A DNA stretch of 64,000 bases from VRUE01 sp963764365 (GTDB lineage: Bacteria; Actinomycetota; Thermoleophilia; Solirubrobacterales; 70-9): contig CAVXSI010000002.1 of the NCBI GenBank assembly GCA_963764365.1, positions 345,786-409,785 of the forward strand, read 5' to 3'. Position 1 is the first letter of the stretch. The number at the start of each line of letters is the position of its first letter. This document shows positions 1 through 7,789 of this stretch, one piece after another. The position numbers and the translations under genes are program-made. Below the pieces are notes generated by a model that searched no databases, was not told the origin of the DNA, and worked only from the letters and a program-made list of their open reading frames with translations.

Positions 1-636
1 GTCACCGGCGCGCGCAAGCCGCCGGACCGGCCGCTGACCGAGGCCGACTGGAGCGACCCCGACAACCCGAAGCTGACCCCGTACGCGCGCTCGAAGACGA
101 TCGCCGAGCGGGCCGCCTGGGACCTGGCGGCGGAGCGCGGCGCGACCGAGCGGCTGGCGACGGTCAACCCCGGCGCGATCCTCGGCCCGGTGCTGGGCAA
201 GGGCCGTTCCTACTCGCTACAGGCGGTCGAACGGCTGCTGCAGGGGACGCCCGGCATCCCGCGGATCGGCTTCAGCTTCGTCGACGTGCGCGACGTCGCC
301 GACCTGCACGTGCGGGCGATGACCGCACCGGAGGCGGGCGGCGAGCGCTTCGTCGCGGTGGCGCAGTTCCTCTGGATGGCCGACCTCGCGGCGGTCCTGC
401 GCGAGCGGCTCGGCGAGCGCGCCGCCAAGGTCCCGACCCGCAACGTCCCCAACCTGCTCGTCCGCGCGATGGGCCTGTTCGACCCCGGCATCCGCTCGAT
501 CGCCGGCCAGCTCGGCAAGCAGACGACCCTCTCCAGCGAGAAGGCCGAATCGGTCCTCGGCTGGTCGCCGCGCCCACCCGAGGAAACGATCGTCGACTGC
601 GCCGAAAGCCTGGGGGGGTCCTACGCTGCGCTTTAG
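1..636 (+). CDS. NAD-dependent epimerase/reductase, C-terminal part
   Basis: The frame is open from the left edge, so the N-terminal Rossmann half with the dinucleotide-binding glycines lies outside the window; 211 residues are visible. An extended-SDR signature YARSK (visible residues 28-32) gives the catalytic Tyr and Lys. It is followed by the NPGAILGP stretch and by a GFSFVDVRDVAD segment, both typical of dihydroflavonol-4-reductase-like or aldehyde reductases acting on a small carbonyl substrate with NAD(P)H. The ending (SSEKAESVLGW near the C-terminus) is also usual for this family. The exact substrate cannot be told. Confidence 0.85.
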   Translation, partial: VTGARKPPDRPLTEADWSDPDNPKLTPYARSKTIAERAAWDLAAERGATERLATVNPGAILGPVLGKGRSYSLQAVERLLQGTPGIPRIGFSFVDVRDVADLHVRAMTAPEAGGERFVAVAQFLWMADLAAVLRERLGERAAKVPTRNVPNLLVRAMGLFDPGIRSIAGQLGKQTTLSSEKAESVLGWSPRPPEETIVDCAESLGGSYAAL

Positions 637-661
637 GAAGCGCATTAACCTCCAGCCGGCC

Positions 662-1714
662 GTGACGCCTGCCACCCAACCCACTCCCGCCCCGCCGGAC
701 CTCGATGCTGACGCGGGCCGCCCCTTCTGGCGGGAGTCGGTGGCCCGGCACGAGCAATCCTCGCTTCGACACAGCCTCGTCGACGTAGCCACCTCCGTGG
801 TGCCCTACCTGGCCCTGACCGTCGCGATGTACCTCTGCCTCAACATCTCGGTCTGGATCACCCTCGCCCTCGCAGTTCCGGCGGCGGGCTTCCTCTTGCG
901 GACGTTCGTCGTCTTCCACGACTGCGCCCACGGCTCCTTCCTGTCGACCAAGCGAGCGAACCTCTGGCTCGGCCGGCTGACCGGGCTGCTCGTCTTCCAG
1001 CCGTTCGGGAACTGGCGCCACAACCACGCCGTCCATCACGGCACCGCGGGAGACCTCGACCGTCGGGGGACCGGGGACATCTCGACGCTGACCGTGGAGG
1101 AGTACCGGTCCCGCCCCTGGAAGCAGCGGCTGGGCTACCGGATGTTCCGCAATCCCCTGGTGATGTTCGGGATCGGCCCGATCTGGTCGTTGATGATCGG
1201 GCCTCGCATCTGGTCGAACAAGATGCGCTCGCGCCAGCGCCGCAGCGTGCTCGCGACGAACCTGGCTCTCGCGATCGTCATCGGGGCGATCGTCTGGCTC
1301 GCCGGCCCGCGGGCGTGGCTGCTGGTGCAGATGCCGATCGCGATCCTCGCCGGCACGGTGGGCGTCTTCATGTTCTACGTCCAGCACCAGTTCGAGGACG
1401 TCTACTGGGAGAGCTCCGAGCGCTGGAGCTACGCAGATGCCGCCTTGCGGGGAAGCTCCTACCTGAAGCTGCCGAAGCTCCTGCAGTTCTTCAGCGGCAA
1501 CATCGGCCTGCACCACGTTCACCACCTCAGCGCCAAGATTCCCAACTACAACCTGCAGCGCACCCACGACGAGAACCCGATCTTCCACGATGTCCCTGTG
1601 TTGAGCGTCCGCGACGGGCTGCGCGCAATCCGACTCAAGGTGATCGACCCGAAAAGCGGCCGGCTGCTGACCTGGGGCCAGGTCAAGGCCAGTCCCCAGG
1701 CCGCTTCGCCTTGA
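662..1714 (+). CDS. Membrane fatty acid desaturase
   Basis: This 350-residue protein is a membrane-bound di-iron desaturase of the omega-6/delta-12 type, which introduces a double bond into acyl chains using O2 and reduced electron carriers. The three histidine boxes are present: HDCAH (residues 86-90), HNHAVHH (about 120-126) and HHVHH (about 284-288). Hydrophobic segments lie before the first box and between the second and third boxes. I take the GTG start because a TAACCT box ends 10 nt upstream and no Shine-Dalgarno is seen. It follows the epimerase after 25 nt but probably has its own promoter. A second, different desaturase lies at 13783-14709. Confidence 0.9.
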   Translation: MTPATQPTPAPPDLDADAGRPFWRESVARHEQSSLRHSLVDVATSVVPYLALTVAMYLCLNISVWITLALAVPAAGFLLRTFVVFHDCAHGSFLSTKRANLWLGRLTGLLVFQPFGNWRHNHAVHHGTAGDLDRRGTGDISTLTVEEYRSRPWKQRLGYRMFRNPLVMFGIGPIWSLMIGPRIWSNKMRSRQRRSVLATNLALAIVIGAIVWLAGPRAWLLVQMPIAILAGTVGVFMFYVQHQFEDVYWESSERWSYADAALRGSSYLKLPKLLQFFSGNIGLHHVHHLSAKIPNYNLQRTHDENPIFHDVPVLSVRDGLRAIRLKVIDPKSGRLLTWGQVKASPQAASP

Positions 1715-2176
1715 AGCACGGGCCGCACGGCGATTCGACATCGGTTGGCGATCAGGGACCTGCTTCCAGCGGGACCGGAGAGTCGCCTATCGTCCGGAGC
1801 GGGCATCTATGGCTCGCAGTCCAGGCGCTCGAAACCGCGTGGTTGCGAGCGCATCGGTAGACCCGGCCCGCACTCCTGCAAAGGATGATTTTCGAGCGTC
1901 TGGCCAGCTTCGCTCCAGACACCTGGTTCGGACGAACAGCGAGCACTGTTGGCATATCTCCCCGGCCTCGGTATCGCTCGAGCGGAATGGTCTTCATCGC
2001 CCCGGCGCGGGCCTCACGATTCGTCGGGGGCAATCGGGCCGGGGGTCGCCTGTCGGGCGATGAAGCTGACCGAGGAGAGGATCGGGGCGCGATCGGCAAG
2101 TCGAGGAGGTGGGTGTTGCCGGAGACGAGGATGGCGCTCTGGTCGTGCGCGCGGGAGAGCCGCGCCAAGCGGCTGC
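1715..2176. other. Gene-poor stretch
   Basis: About 460 nt separate the desaturase from the sulfurtransferase, whose stop codon it abuts. I see no intact gene with believable codon use, no tRNA and no clear terminator. On the minus strand near its right end, a short piece resembles the end of a PIN-domain protein (listed separately). Confidence 0.5.
2073..2162 (-). pseudogene. Possible PIN-domain (VapC-like) C-terminal remnant
   Basis: The minus-strand translation here reads LSRAHDQSAILVSGNTHLLD followed by a PIAP stretch. This resembles the last beta-strand/helix of PIN ribonucleases, where a conserved 'VSGDxxLL' segment precedes 'PIxxPxxFL'. Only about 30 residues are recognisable, the Asp of the usual SGD is Asn, and no start or upstream domain is found. 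It would be a leftover of a lost toxin gene. The similarity is short and could be chance. Confidence 0.25.
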
Positions 2177-2989
2177 TCAGGTCTCTACCGGCGTCTCCGC
2201 CGAGCTCCCCCACTCCGACCACGAGCCGTAGTAGACGGCCACGTCGGGGTATCCCAGCCGGTGCTTGAGGGCGAACCCGACCTGGCTGGCTCGGTTGCCG
2301 ATCGTGCAGTAGACGACCACCCTCCGACCGGGGTCGACCCCCCGCTCCTCGCAGGCCCGCCGCAGCGCCTCACCGTCCGCCAGGGAGCCGTCCTGTTCCC
2401 GCGCCAGCTCGACCGGGACATGAACCGCCCCGGGCAGGTGGCCGGGGCGCCCGGCTCCGTCGCTGGCGCCGGAGGGCCAGAAACGCTCGCCGCCGAACTC
2501 CTCGTTTGAGCGCACGTCCAAAAGCACCGTCTCGGGGTCCCCGATCATCTCCCGCACCTCCTCGAGCCCGACGACCAGCTCGGGCCTCTCGCCCTGGCGC
2601 TCATAAGGAGACGATTCCGGCTCCGGCACTTCGGCGCTCCAGGGGTGTCGGGCTTCCTCCCATCGCTCGCGCGGGCCCTCCATCACCCGGATCCGCTCGT
2701 GCCCGTGCCGGTCCATCAGCCAGTAGCCGAGATAGGAGGCGTAGCCGTAGAAGACGACGGTGCTCTCGGCCGTCACCCCCGACCGCGACAGAACCGCATC
2801 GAGCTCGTCCGGGTCGATCGGCGTGTAGTCGGGATGGCGCAGGTCTCGGTAGGCGTCCCAGAGGACCGCGCCGGGGATGTGGCATTCCCGATAGGCGACG
2901 GGGCTCACATCCACCTCGACCAGCCGCACCATCGGATCATCGAGGTGTCGGGCCACCCAGTCCGGATCGACCTGTGCGACGCGGTCCAT
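2177..2989 (-). CDS. Sulfurtransferase (two rhodanese domains)
   Basis: This 270-residue protein has the length and tandem-rhodanese layout of thiosulfate or 3-mercaptopyruvate sulfurtransferases (SseA/CysA type), which move a sulfane sulfur to cyanide or another thiol acceptor. The N-terminal domain (about 1-130) is the inactive copy. The C-terminal domain (about 150-265) carries the persulfide-forming cysteine C228 in CTIGNR; that loop carries a basic Arg, as in thiosulfate-using enzymes, so thiosulfate:cyanide sulfurtransferase is slightly preferred. The ATG start opens directly on the domain (DRVAQVDPDWV). It stands alone on the minus strand. Confidence 0.92.
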   Translation of the reverse strand: MDRVAQVDPDWVARHLDDPMVRLVEVDVSPVAYRECHIPGAVLWDAYRDLRHPDYTPIDPDELDAVLSRSGVTAESTVVFYGYASYLGYWLMDRHGHERIRVMEGPRERWEEARHPWSAEVPEPESSPYERQGERPELVVGLEEVREMIGDPETVLLDVRSNEEFGGERFWPSGASDGAGRPGHLPGAVHVPVELAREQDGSLADGEALRRACEERGVDPGRRVVVYCTIGNRASQVGFALKHRLGYPDVAVYYGSWSEWGSSAETPVET

Positions 2990-3042
2990 TGGGCCTCAAT
3001 ATCCCACACCACAGATCGCCGGCGCTGCGATGGGCAAGCCTG

Positions 3043-3073
3043 CGAGCGCCTGGCGACGCCAACGGTTTTCGAG
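3043..3073 (-). repeat. tRNA-Ser(CGA) fragment, possible attachment-site remnant
   Basis: This 31-nt stretch matches positions 4408-4438 of the intact tRNA-Ser(CGA) at 29 of 31 bases, in the same orientation. It covers the anticodon loop, the 3' anticodon stem and the long variable arm. The acceptor and T arms are not recognisable beside it, so it is a fragment, not a gene. Confidence 0.7.
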
Positions 3074-3210
3074 GGGCTCCTCCTTCCGGTGAACTCGACT
3101 TGCCGTGGAGGAATGCGGGCGATCCGCCTGGCGCGAGCGATCGAAGCTGCGATCCCGAACATCCGCATGCCGGCGAACGGGCCTGGAGACGACGCTAGGA
3201 TTTGCTGACG

Positions 3211-3384
3211 ATGACGGCGAAGAAGCGGGATACGGCGCGCGAGGGCGACATCGGCGACATGAGCCGCTCGCGAGCCGCTCGCCTGGAGGCCGCCCGCACG
3301 ATGCCGATGAGCGAGCGACTTGCACGGGTGCACGCCCTCTGCAAGCAGATGAGCGCCGTCAAGGGCGCCGCCTCGGCGCCTTGA
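3211..3384 (+). CDS. Small partner protein of a nucleotidyltransferase
   Basis: A 57-residue basic, helical protein with no recognised domain. The segment LEAARTMPMSERLARVHALC resembles short proteins encoded just upstream of DUF6036-type nucleotidyltransferases in actinobacteria, so it may be the antitoxin-like or binding partner. The ATG at 3211 is preferred over the TTG at 3202 because a TAGGAT box ends 9 nt before it. Its stop overlaps the next start (TTGA), implying translational coupling. Confidence 0.65.
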   Translation: MTAKKRDTAREGDIGDMSRSRAARLEAARTMPMSERLARVHALCKQMSAVKGAASAP

Positions 3385-3851
3385 GCGAGTTCGACCTCCG
3401 CGGCCTGCTGGGGGCCCTGCATGAGCAGGAGGTTCGCTTCGTCGTGATCGGCGGCGTGGCGGTGGGAGCGCACGGGTACGTGCGAGCGACCGAAGACCTC
3501 GACCTCGTGCCCGATCCCGACCCGGCGAACCTGAAGCTGCTGACCGCGGCCCTTGGGGCGCTGGATTCGACCCTGCCGACGGTCGAGGGGCGGCCCTTCG
3601 ACCCCGACAAGGACGGCGCGGTCATCCTGCGCGGCGGCAACGTCAGTGCGGACACCAGGTTCGGCGGTCTCGACGTGGTGCAGCGCCTGCGCGGAGTGCC
3701 GGCGTATTCCGAGCTGGCCGAGGACGCGGTCGAGAGCGACCTGCTGGGCATCCCGGTACGGGTGTGCTCGCTTGGCCGGCTGCGAGCGATGAAGCGAGTG
3801 CAGAGCCGCGCGCAGGACCGGGCAGACCTGGAGAATCTGCCGGAGGGCTGA
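3381..3851 (+). CDS. Nucleotidyltransferase of DUF6036/AbiEii-like type
   Basis: A 156-residue minimal nucleotidyltransferase. It has the family pattern GGVAVGAHG (residues 24-32) followed by TEDLDLV, where D39 and D41 are the metal-binding pair of the Pol-beta fold. The end (LGRLRAMKRV then QDRADLE) is the usual tail of DUF6036/MNT-like proteins. The TTG start overlaps the stop of the upstream small gene by 4 nt, so the two form one unit. Related proteins act as toxins that modify tRNA or a partner protein; that role is inferred here. It lies in the accessory patch between the tRNA-Ser fragment and the intact tRNA-Ser. Confidence 0.75.
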   Translation: MSEFDLRGLLGALHEQEVRFVVIGGVAVGAHGYVRATEDLDLVPDPDPANLKLLTAALGALDSTLPTVEGRPFDPDKDGAVILRGGNVSADTRFGGLDVVQRLRGVPAYSELAEDAVESDLLGIPVRVCSLGRLRAMKRVQSRAQDRADLENLPEG

Positions 3852-4066
3852 GCCCTGCTACGGCTATTCCCGCACTTCCACCCCGCCATGCCGAAGGTGA
3901 AGCCAAGGTACGAATCGACAACCTCGAGGCAATCGACAGCAACCTCGACCGCCGGCAGTTGCGCTTCGTGCTCGCCTGGGCCGAGCTGCATCAAGCTGAG
4001 CTGGAAGAGAACTGTCGGCGAGCCCGCGCAGGTGAGGCACTTCAGGAGATCGAACCACTGCAATGA
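3852..4066 (+). pseudogene. Broken DUF4160 gene
   Basis: The DUF4160 hallmark PHFH is read in the third frame (about 3870-3885). The rest of the domain, from RHAEGEAKVRIDNLEAIDSN to the end EIEPLQ, continues in the second frame down to the stop at 4064-4066. The switch sits at the run of C after the second His codon and is explained by loss of one base. The first roughly 20 residues of a normal DUF4160 protein are also missing. Its stop overlaps the DUF2442 start (ATGA). DUF4160 and DUF2442 genes are usually paired, so this is the damaged half of a pair. Confidence 0.6.
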
Positions 4067-4341
4067 ACGAACTTACGCCGGACATAATCACAGCAGAGGT
4101 CGTCCGCCACGGCGTCCTCCGACTGACCTTCGCCGACGGGCTGAGTGGCGAAGTCGACGTGCTCGATCGCATGCGTGGCCCGGTTTTCGGGGATGCCCTA
4201 ACCCCAGAGGGCTTTGCCAAGGCCGAAGCCGACACGGACACCGGCACCGTAGTTTGGCCCGGGGGCGCGGACCTCGCTCCCGACACTCTTTATGAGCGCG
4301 TTCGTTCCGGCACTTGGCCAGAATCTCGCGCCGCCGCCTGA
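4063..4341 (+). CDS. DUF2442 protein
   Basis: A 92-residue protein with the DUF2442 pattern: a beta-rich start (VVRHGVLRLTFADGLSGEVD), then a loop PVFGDALTP, then VVWPGGADLAPDTLYE. DUF2442 proteins are small, of unknown biochemical function, and commonly encoded beside DUF4160 proteins in toxin-antitoxin-like pairs. Here the DUF4160 partner upstream is frameshifted, so the gene may be an orphan. The ATG overlaps the stop of the broken partner. Confidence 0.8.
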   Translation: MNELTPDIITAEVVRHGVLRLTFADGLSGEVDVLDRMRGPVFGDALTPEGFAKAEADTDTGTVVWPGGADLAPDTLYERVRSGTWPESRAAA

Positions 4342-4383
4342 TTAGTCATCAGCCGCAGCAAGGTGCTCGGCACTGCGGCAAAA

Positions 4384-4470
4384 CGGAGGGGGTGGGATTC
4401 GAACCCACGAGCGCCTTGCGACGCCAACAGTTTTCGAGACTGCCCCGTTCAACCACTCCGGCACCCCTCC
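4384..4470 (-). tRNA. tRNA-Ser(CGA)
   Basis: An 87-nt class II tRNA on the minus strand. The acceptor arm pairs GGAGGGG with CCCCTCC, with G as discriminator. The anticodon loop CTCGAAA gives anticodon CGA (serine, UCG). There is a long variable arm and a standard GGTTCGAATCC T loop. CCA is not encoded. Positions 4408-4438 recur as a fragment at 3043-3073. Confidence 0.95.
4408..4438 (-). repeat. Intact copy of the tRNA-Ser repeat (att-like)
   Basis: Part of the intact tRNA-Ser gene that is repeated in the same orientation 1.36 kb away (29/31 identical). The two copies bound the nucleotidyltransferase pair, the broken DUF4160 gene and the DUF2442 gene. Confidence 0.6.
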
Positions 4471-4562
4471 GGGACATCTGCTTCGGGGGCTGATTCTAGG
4501 GATGGGGCGCGTGGCGGCGTCCCAGTCCTCAAGCCGGCGGCCGGCCGGGTCGATGCAGCCCC

Positions 4563-6503
4563 GTGCAAGGCAGCGACCAGACCCCGCTCGGGCGGTTCGT
4601 CGACCGTCATCCCCACCTGCTGCGGGCCGTCGCGGTGCTGGCCCTGCTCTGGGGGGTCGTCTACCTGGGCTGGCGGATCGGCTGGAGCGCCGAAGGCGCC
4701 AGCCCGATCCCCTACGCGATGCTGCTGGTCACCGAGGTCTACGGCCTCTGGGCGCTCGGCACGCTCGCCTGGTACTCGTGGACGCGGCGCACGGGCGAGC
4801 GGCCGCCGGCGACGCCGGGGCGGAAGGTCGACGTCTACGTCTGCACCTACGACGAGCCGATCGAGGTCGTCGCCGCGACACTGGCCGGCTGCCGCGCCCT
4901 CACCTACCCGCACACGACCTACCTGCTCGACGACGGCCGCCGGGCGGAGATGGAGGAGCTTGCCGGGGCGGCGGACGCCGTCTACATGACCCGGCCCGAC
5001 AACTCCCACGCCAAGGCCGGCAACATCAACGCCGCGCTCGACCGCACCGATGGCGAGCTGGTGCTGATGCTCGACGCCGACCACGTGCCGATGCCCGACG
5101 CGCTCGACGCGATGGTCGGCTACTTCGACGACGAGCGGGTCGCCCTGGTCCAGAGCCCGCACGACTTCTTCAACCACGATTCGATCCAGCACTATGTCGT
5201 CGGCCGTCACGAGCAGTCGCTCTTCTACCGCGTCGTCTGCCCGGGCAAGAACCGCCACGGCGCCGCCTACTGGTGCGGCTCGGCGGCGGTGCTGCGGCGC
5301 CAGGCGCTGCTGGAGATCGGCGGCGTCGCCACCGAGACGATCGCCGAGGACTTCCACACGACGATCCGCCTGCTGCGCCACGGCTGGACCAGCCGCTACC
5401 ACGACGAGGTCGTCGTCCAGGGGCTCGCCCCGCACGACCTTGACAGCTACCTGCTGCAGCGCGACCGCTGGGCGCGCGGCAACCTCGCCGTCTTCACCCT
5501 GCCGGAGTCGCCGCTGCGGGCGCGCGAGCTGCGACCGGTCCAGCGCCTCTCCTACTTCGTCAGCCTCGCCGCCTACCTGGCGCCGCCGATGCGGCTGCTG
5601 CTGCTGGCGACGCTGGGGCTGGTGATGTGGACCGGGGAGCTGCCGATGAAGGTCAGCGTCCTCGCCCTCGTCGCTCTCTGGGGGCCGTCGGTGTCGCTCA
5701 ACCTGCTGGCCGGCTCGGCGCTGGCGCGCGGCTACATGCGGATCGGCGAGACGGCGCACTACGAGCTGCTGACGATGGAGATCTACACCCGGGCGCTGCG
5801 CTGCATCTTCCGTCCCGGCCGCACCGCCTTCAAGGTGACGCCGAAGCAGGGCGGCGACATCGGTGGCCGCGGAGCGATCCGCAAGCTGCACCTGGTGCTG
5901 CTCGCCGCGGTGGTCCTCACCGGCGGCACCGCGCTGCGGCTGCTCGACCTGGCCGGGGTCGGGCCGCTGCCCGACCTGCCGGGGATCGCGGCGATCATCG
6001 TCCCGCTGCTCGGCCTGATCGAGCTGCGCCGCGTCCTCCGCACCCTGCTCGCCGTCGGCCGCCGCCGCCAGCGGCGCCAGATATACCGCTTCGAGGGCGA
6101 CGCCGCCGCGCACTGCTTCTCCGCCTCCGGCCACGTCGCCGGCCGCCTGATCGACGCCAGCGCTGCCGGCGTCGGCCTGGTCACGGACGCGCCGCTGCCG
6201 GTCGGCGACCGCCCCGCCGTCCTGCTCGAGCTGGAGGACGCGCGCGGCGAGTCGCACGAGGTCGCCGCCCAGGTCGAGGTCCGCTCCTGCCGTGAGAGCG
6301 AGGGGCGTTGGCTGGTCGGAGCGACGGTCGAGGAAATCGACCCCGCCTCGCGGATTTGGCTGATGGAGTGGTGCTACGTCGTCTGCAACCACGAGCAGCT
6401 GCGCGGCCGCCGGCCGGCTGAGGCGGCGCCGGACGAGGCGATCGTGATGCCGCTCGACGCGGCGCCGGCGCCGACCCTGAGAGCGGTCTCAGAAGCGGCT
6501 TAG
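4563..6503 (+). CDS. Cellulose-synthase-like glycosyltransferase (GT2) with PilZ domain
   Basis: A 646-residue BcsA-like membrane glycosyltransferase, which would polymerise a beta-linked polysaccharide from UDP-sugar and extrude it. Two N-terminal membrane helices (about 18-40 and 51-72) precede the GT-A domain with DDG (123-125), DAD (171-173), AED (261-263, in place of TED) and the processive signature QRDRW (299-303). More membrane helices follow. A C-terminal PilZ-type domain (about 500-600) has DASAAG matching the (D/N)xSxxG motif, suggesting c-di-GMP control, although a clear RxxxR is not obvious. No bcsB, bcsZ or bcsC neighbour is present, so the polymer and export partners are unknown. 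Confidence 0.88.
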   Translation: MQGSDQTPLGRFVDRHPHLLRAVAVLALLWGVVYLGWRIGWSAEGASPIPYAMLLVTEVYGLWALGTLAWYSWTRRTGERPPATPGRKVDVYVCTYDEPIEVVAATLAGCRALTYPHTTYLLDDGRRAEMEELAGAADAVYMTRPDNSHAKAGNINAALDRTDGELVLMLDADHVPMPDALDAMVGYFDDERVALVQSPHDFFNHDSIQHYVVGRHEQSLFYRVVCPGKNRHGAAYWCGSAAVLRRQALLEIGGVATETIAEDFHTTIRLLRHGWTSRYHDEVVVQGLAPHDLDSYLLQRDRWARGNLAVFTLPESPLRARELRPVQRLSYFVSLAAYLAPPMRLLLLATLGLVMWTGELPMKVSVLALVALWGPSVSLNLLAGSALARGYMRIGETAHYELLTMEIYTRALRCIFRPGRTAFKVTPKQGGDIGGRGAIRKLHLVLLAAVVLTGGTALRLLDLAGVGPLPDLPGIAAIIVPLLGLIELRRVLRTLLAVGRRRQRRQIYRFEGDAAAHCFSASGHVAGRLIDASAAGVGLVTDAPLPVGDRPAVLLELEDARGESHEVAAQVEVRSCRESEGRWLVGATVEEIDPASRIWLMEWCYVVCNHEQLRGRRPAEAAPDEAIVMPLDAAPAPTLRAVSEAA

Positions 6504-6536
6504 CCTCGGTTAACGGCTCGCGCCGAGACTCGGACG

Positions 6537-7565
6537 ATGAGCGCGCTGAGACCGGGTGCCGCCCTGCTGCCCCTGCGGCTGTTCCTCGGCCTCACCTTCG
6601 TCTACGCCGGAATCCAGAAGCTGACCGACCCCGGCTTCCTCCACGCCGGCTCGGCCACCTACATCGGCGCCCAGCTCGAAGACTTCGCCAACGGCGCCCC
6701 GGGCGGATTCCTGCTGCGGACCTTCGCGATCCCCCACGCCGAGCTCGCCGGGATCGGCGTGGCGGTCCTGGAGATCGTGGTCGGGCTGCTGGCGACGGCC
6801 GGGCTGATGACCCGCATCGCCGCCGCGGCCGGGCTCGGCCTCAACCTGGTCCTCTTCCTCACCGCGAGCTGGCATACGACGCCCTACTTCCTCGGTCCCG
6901 ACATCGTCTTCGTCTTCGCCTGGCTGCCGTTCGTGCTCTGCGGCGCACAGGGGCAGCTGGCGCTCGACAACGCGCTGAAGAAGCCTTCGCCGTCGCTCGC
7001 CCGCCGCACCAGGCTGCGCCCGCCCGACCCCGACGAGGCGCCGGGGACCGCGGACGCGGCGATGACGCGGCGCGTCCTCGTCGCCGAGCTTGCCGGCGCC
7101 GGCCTGGCGATCGCCGGGATCTCGGCGCTGCTCAAAGGCCCCTACACCGGATCGACCGCGACGGCGCGGGCTCTGCCCCGCGGCGGCAGGTCGGCCGGTG
7201 GAAAGGGGGGCGGATCGGCGTCCGGCTCCGGCGCCGGCAACGCCGGGAAGCTGCCCTCCGGCGCGGTCAAGCTCGGTCCCGGGAGCCGCTTGCCGAGCGG
7301 CCAGGCGGCGACCTATTCGGACCCGTCGACCGGCTCGCCGGACATCCTGATCCGCAACGAAGACGGCAGCCTGAAGGCCTTCAGCGCCGTCTGCACCCAC
7401 GCCGGCTGCACGGTCGGCTACAACGGCGGCGAGATCTACTGCCCCTGCCACGGCGGCACCTACAGCGCCGAAACCGGCGAGGTCACCGGCGGCCCGCCCC
7501 CGACCCCCCTGGAACCGAAGCAAGTGCTCGAAAAGGGCGGCCAGATCTACGCGGTTCCAACCTGA
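6537..7565 (+). CDS. DoxX-like membrane protein fused to a Rieske 2Fe-2S domain
   Basis: A 342-residue fusion. Residues 1-145 form a four-helix DoxX/DoxD-like domain (quinol oxidase small-subunit family). A low-complexity Gly/Ser/Ala linker with one more hydrophobic segment follows (about 178-250). The C-terminal Rieske domain (about 255-342) has both ligand boxes, CTHAGC (C286, H288, with C291) and CPCHG (C302, C304, H305). C302 and H305 are cluster ligands, and C291/C304 form the usual disulfide. The single chain could pass electrons between quinone and an extracytoplasmic Rieske centre. It follows the GT2 gene after 33 nt, but no functional link is evident. Confidence 0.88.
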   Translation: MSALRPGAALLPLRLFLGLTFVYAGIQKLTDPGFLHAGSATYIGAQLEDFANGAPGGFLLRTFAIPHAELAGIGVAVLEIVVGLLATAGLMTRIAAAAGLGLNLVLFLTASWHTTPYFLGPDIVFVFAWLPFVLCGAQGQLALDNALKKPSPSLARRTRLRPPDPDEAPGTADAAMTRRVLVAELAGAGLAIAGISALLKGPYTGSTATARALPRGGRSAGGKGGGSASGSGAGNAGKLPSGAVKLGPGSRLPSGQAATYSDPSTGSPDILIRNEDGSLKAFSAVCTHAGCTVGYNGGEIYCPCHGGTYSAETGEVTGGPPPTPLEPKQVLEKGGQIYAVPT

Positions 7566-7613
7566 GTCCTCCCGTTCGCAGGGCAGGCACGGCAGGGACG
7601 AGGAGAGCATCGC

Positions 7614-7658
7614 GTGCTCCCGGCGCGAGCGATCGAGGACGCCGCCAGGCGCCGCCAT
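7614..7658 (+). repeat. Diverged copy of the interspersed GCGAGCGACCGAGGACGCCG repeat
   Basis: The sequence GTGCTCC, a short gap, then GCGAGCGATCGAGGACGCCG matches the order seen in the copies near 13.75 kb and 16.1 kb, followed by CGCCG. The ATATG part of the other copies is replaced here. It lies between the DoxX-Rieske gene and tRNA-Ser(GGA). Confidence 0.5.
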
Positions 7659-7669
7659 ACGGGCGGGAG

Positions 7670-7759
7670 CGGAGAGGGTGGGATTCGAACCCACGAGGCG
7701 GGTTAACCCCGCCCACGCGATTTCCAGTCGCGCTCCTTAAGCCACTCGGACACCTCTCC
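7670..7759 (-). tRNA. tRNA-Ser(GGA)
   Basis: A 90-nt class II tRNA on the minus strand. Acceptor GGAGAGG pairs with CCTCTCC. The anticodon loop CTGGAAA gives GGA (reads UCC/UCU). The variable arm is a long hairpin of GGCGGGGTTAACCCCGCC type. CCA is not encoded. Confidence 0.95.
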
Positions 7760-7789
7760 AGGGTGCTGCCGACAGGGTATTGGCTCGGC

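Noticed and set aside
272..1741. Long minus-strand open frame opposite the epimerase and desaturase
   Set aside because: It is an antisense shadow caused by high GC; its sequence is Arg/Ala/Pro-rich with no domain, while the plus strand encodes clear enzymes.
1752..2222. Minus-strand frame as an intact gene
   Set aside because: Only a 30-residue PIN-like piece is recognisable and the rest has no protein-like pattern.
3128..3175. Further copy of the interspersed repeat
   Set aside because: It shares GCGCGAGCGATCGA, but the GGACGCC part is not preserved; similarity is too short to call.
3043..4470. Claim of an active integrative element
   Set aside because: No integrase, excision gene or complete second attachment site remains; only a fragment and accessory genes are seen.
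4449..6392. Long minus-strand open frame opposite the GT2 gene
   Set aside because: It mirrors the codon pattern of the GT2 gene and has Gln/Asp/Arg-rich low-complexity sequence.
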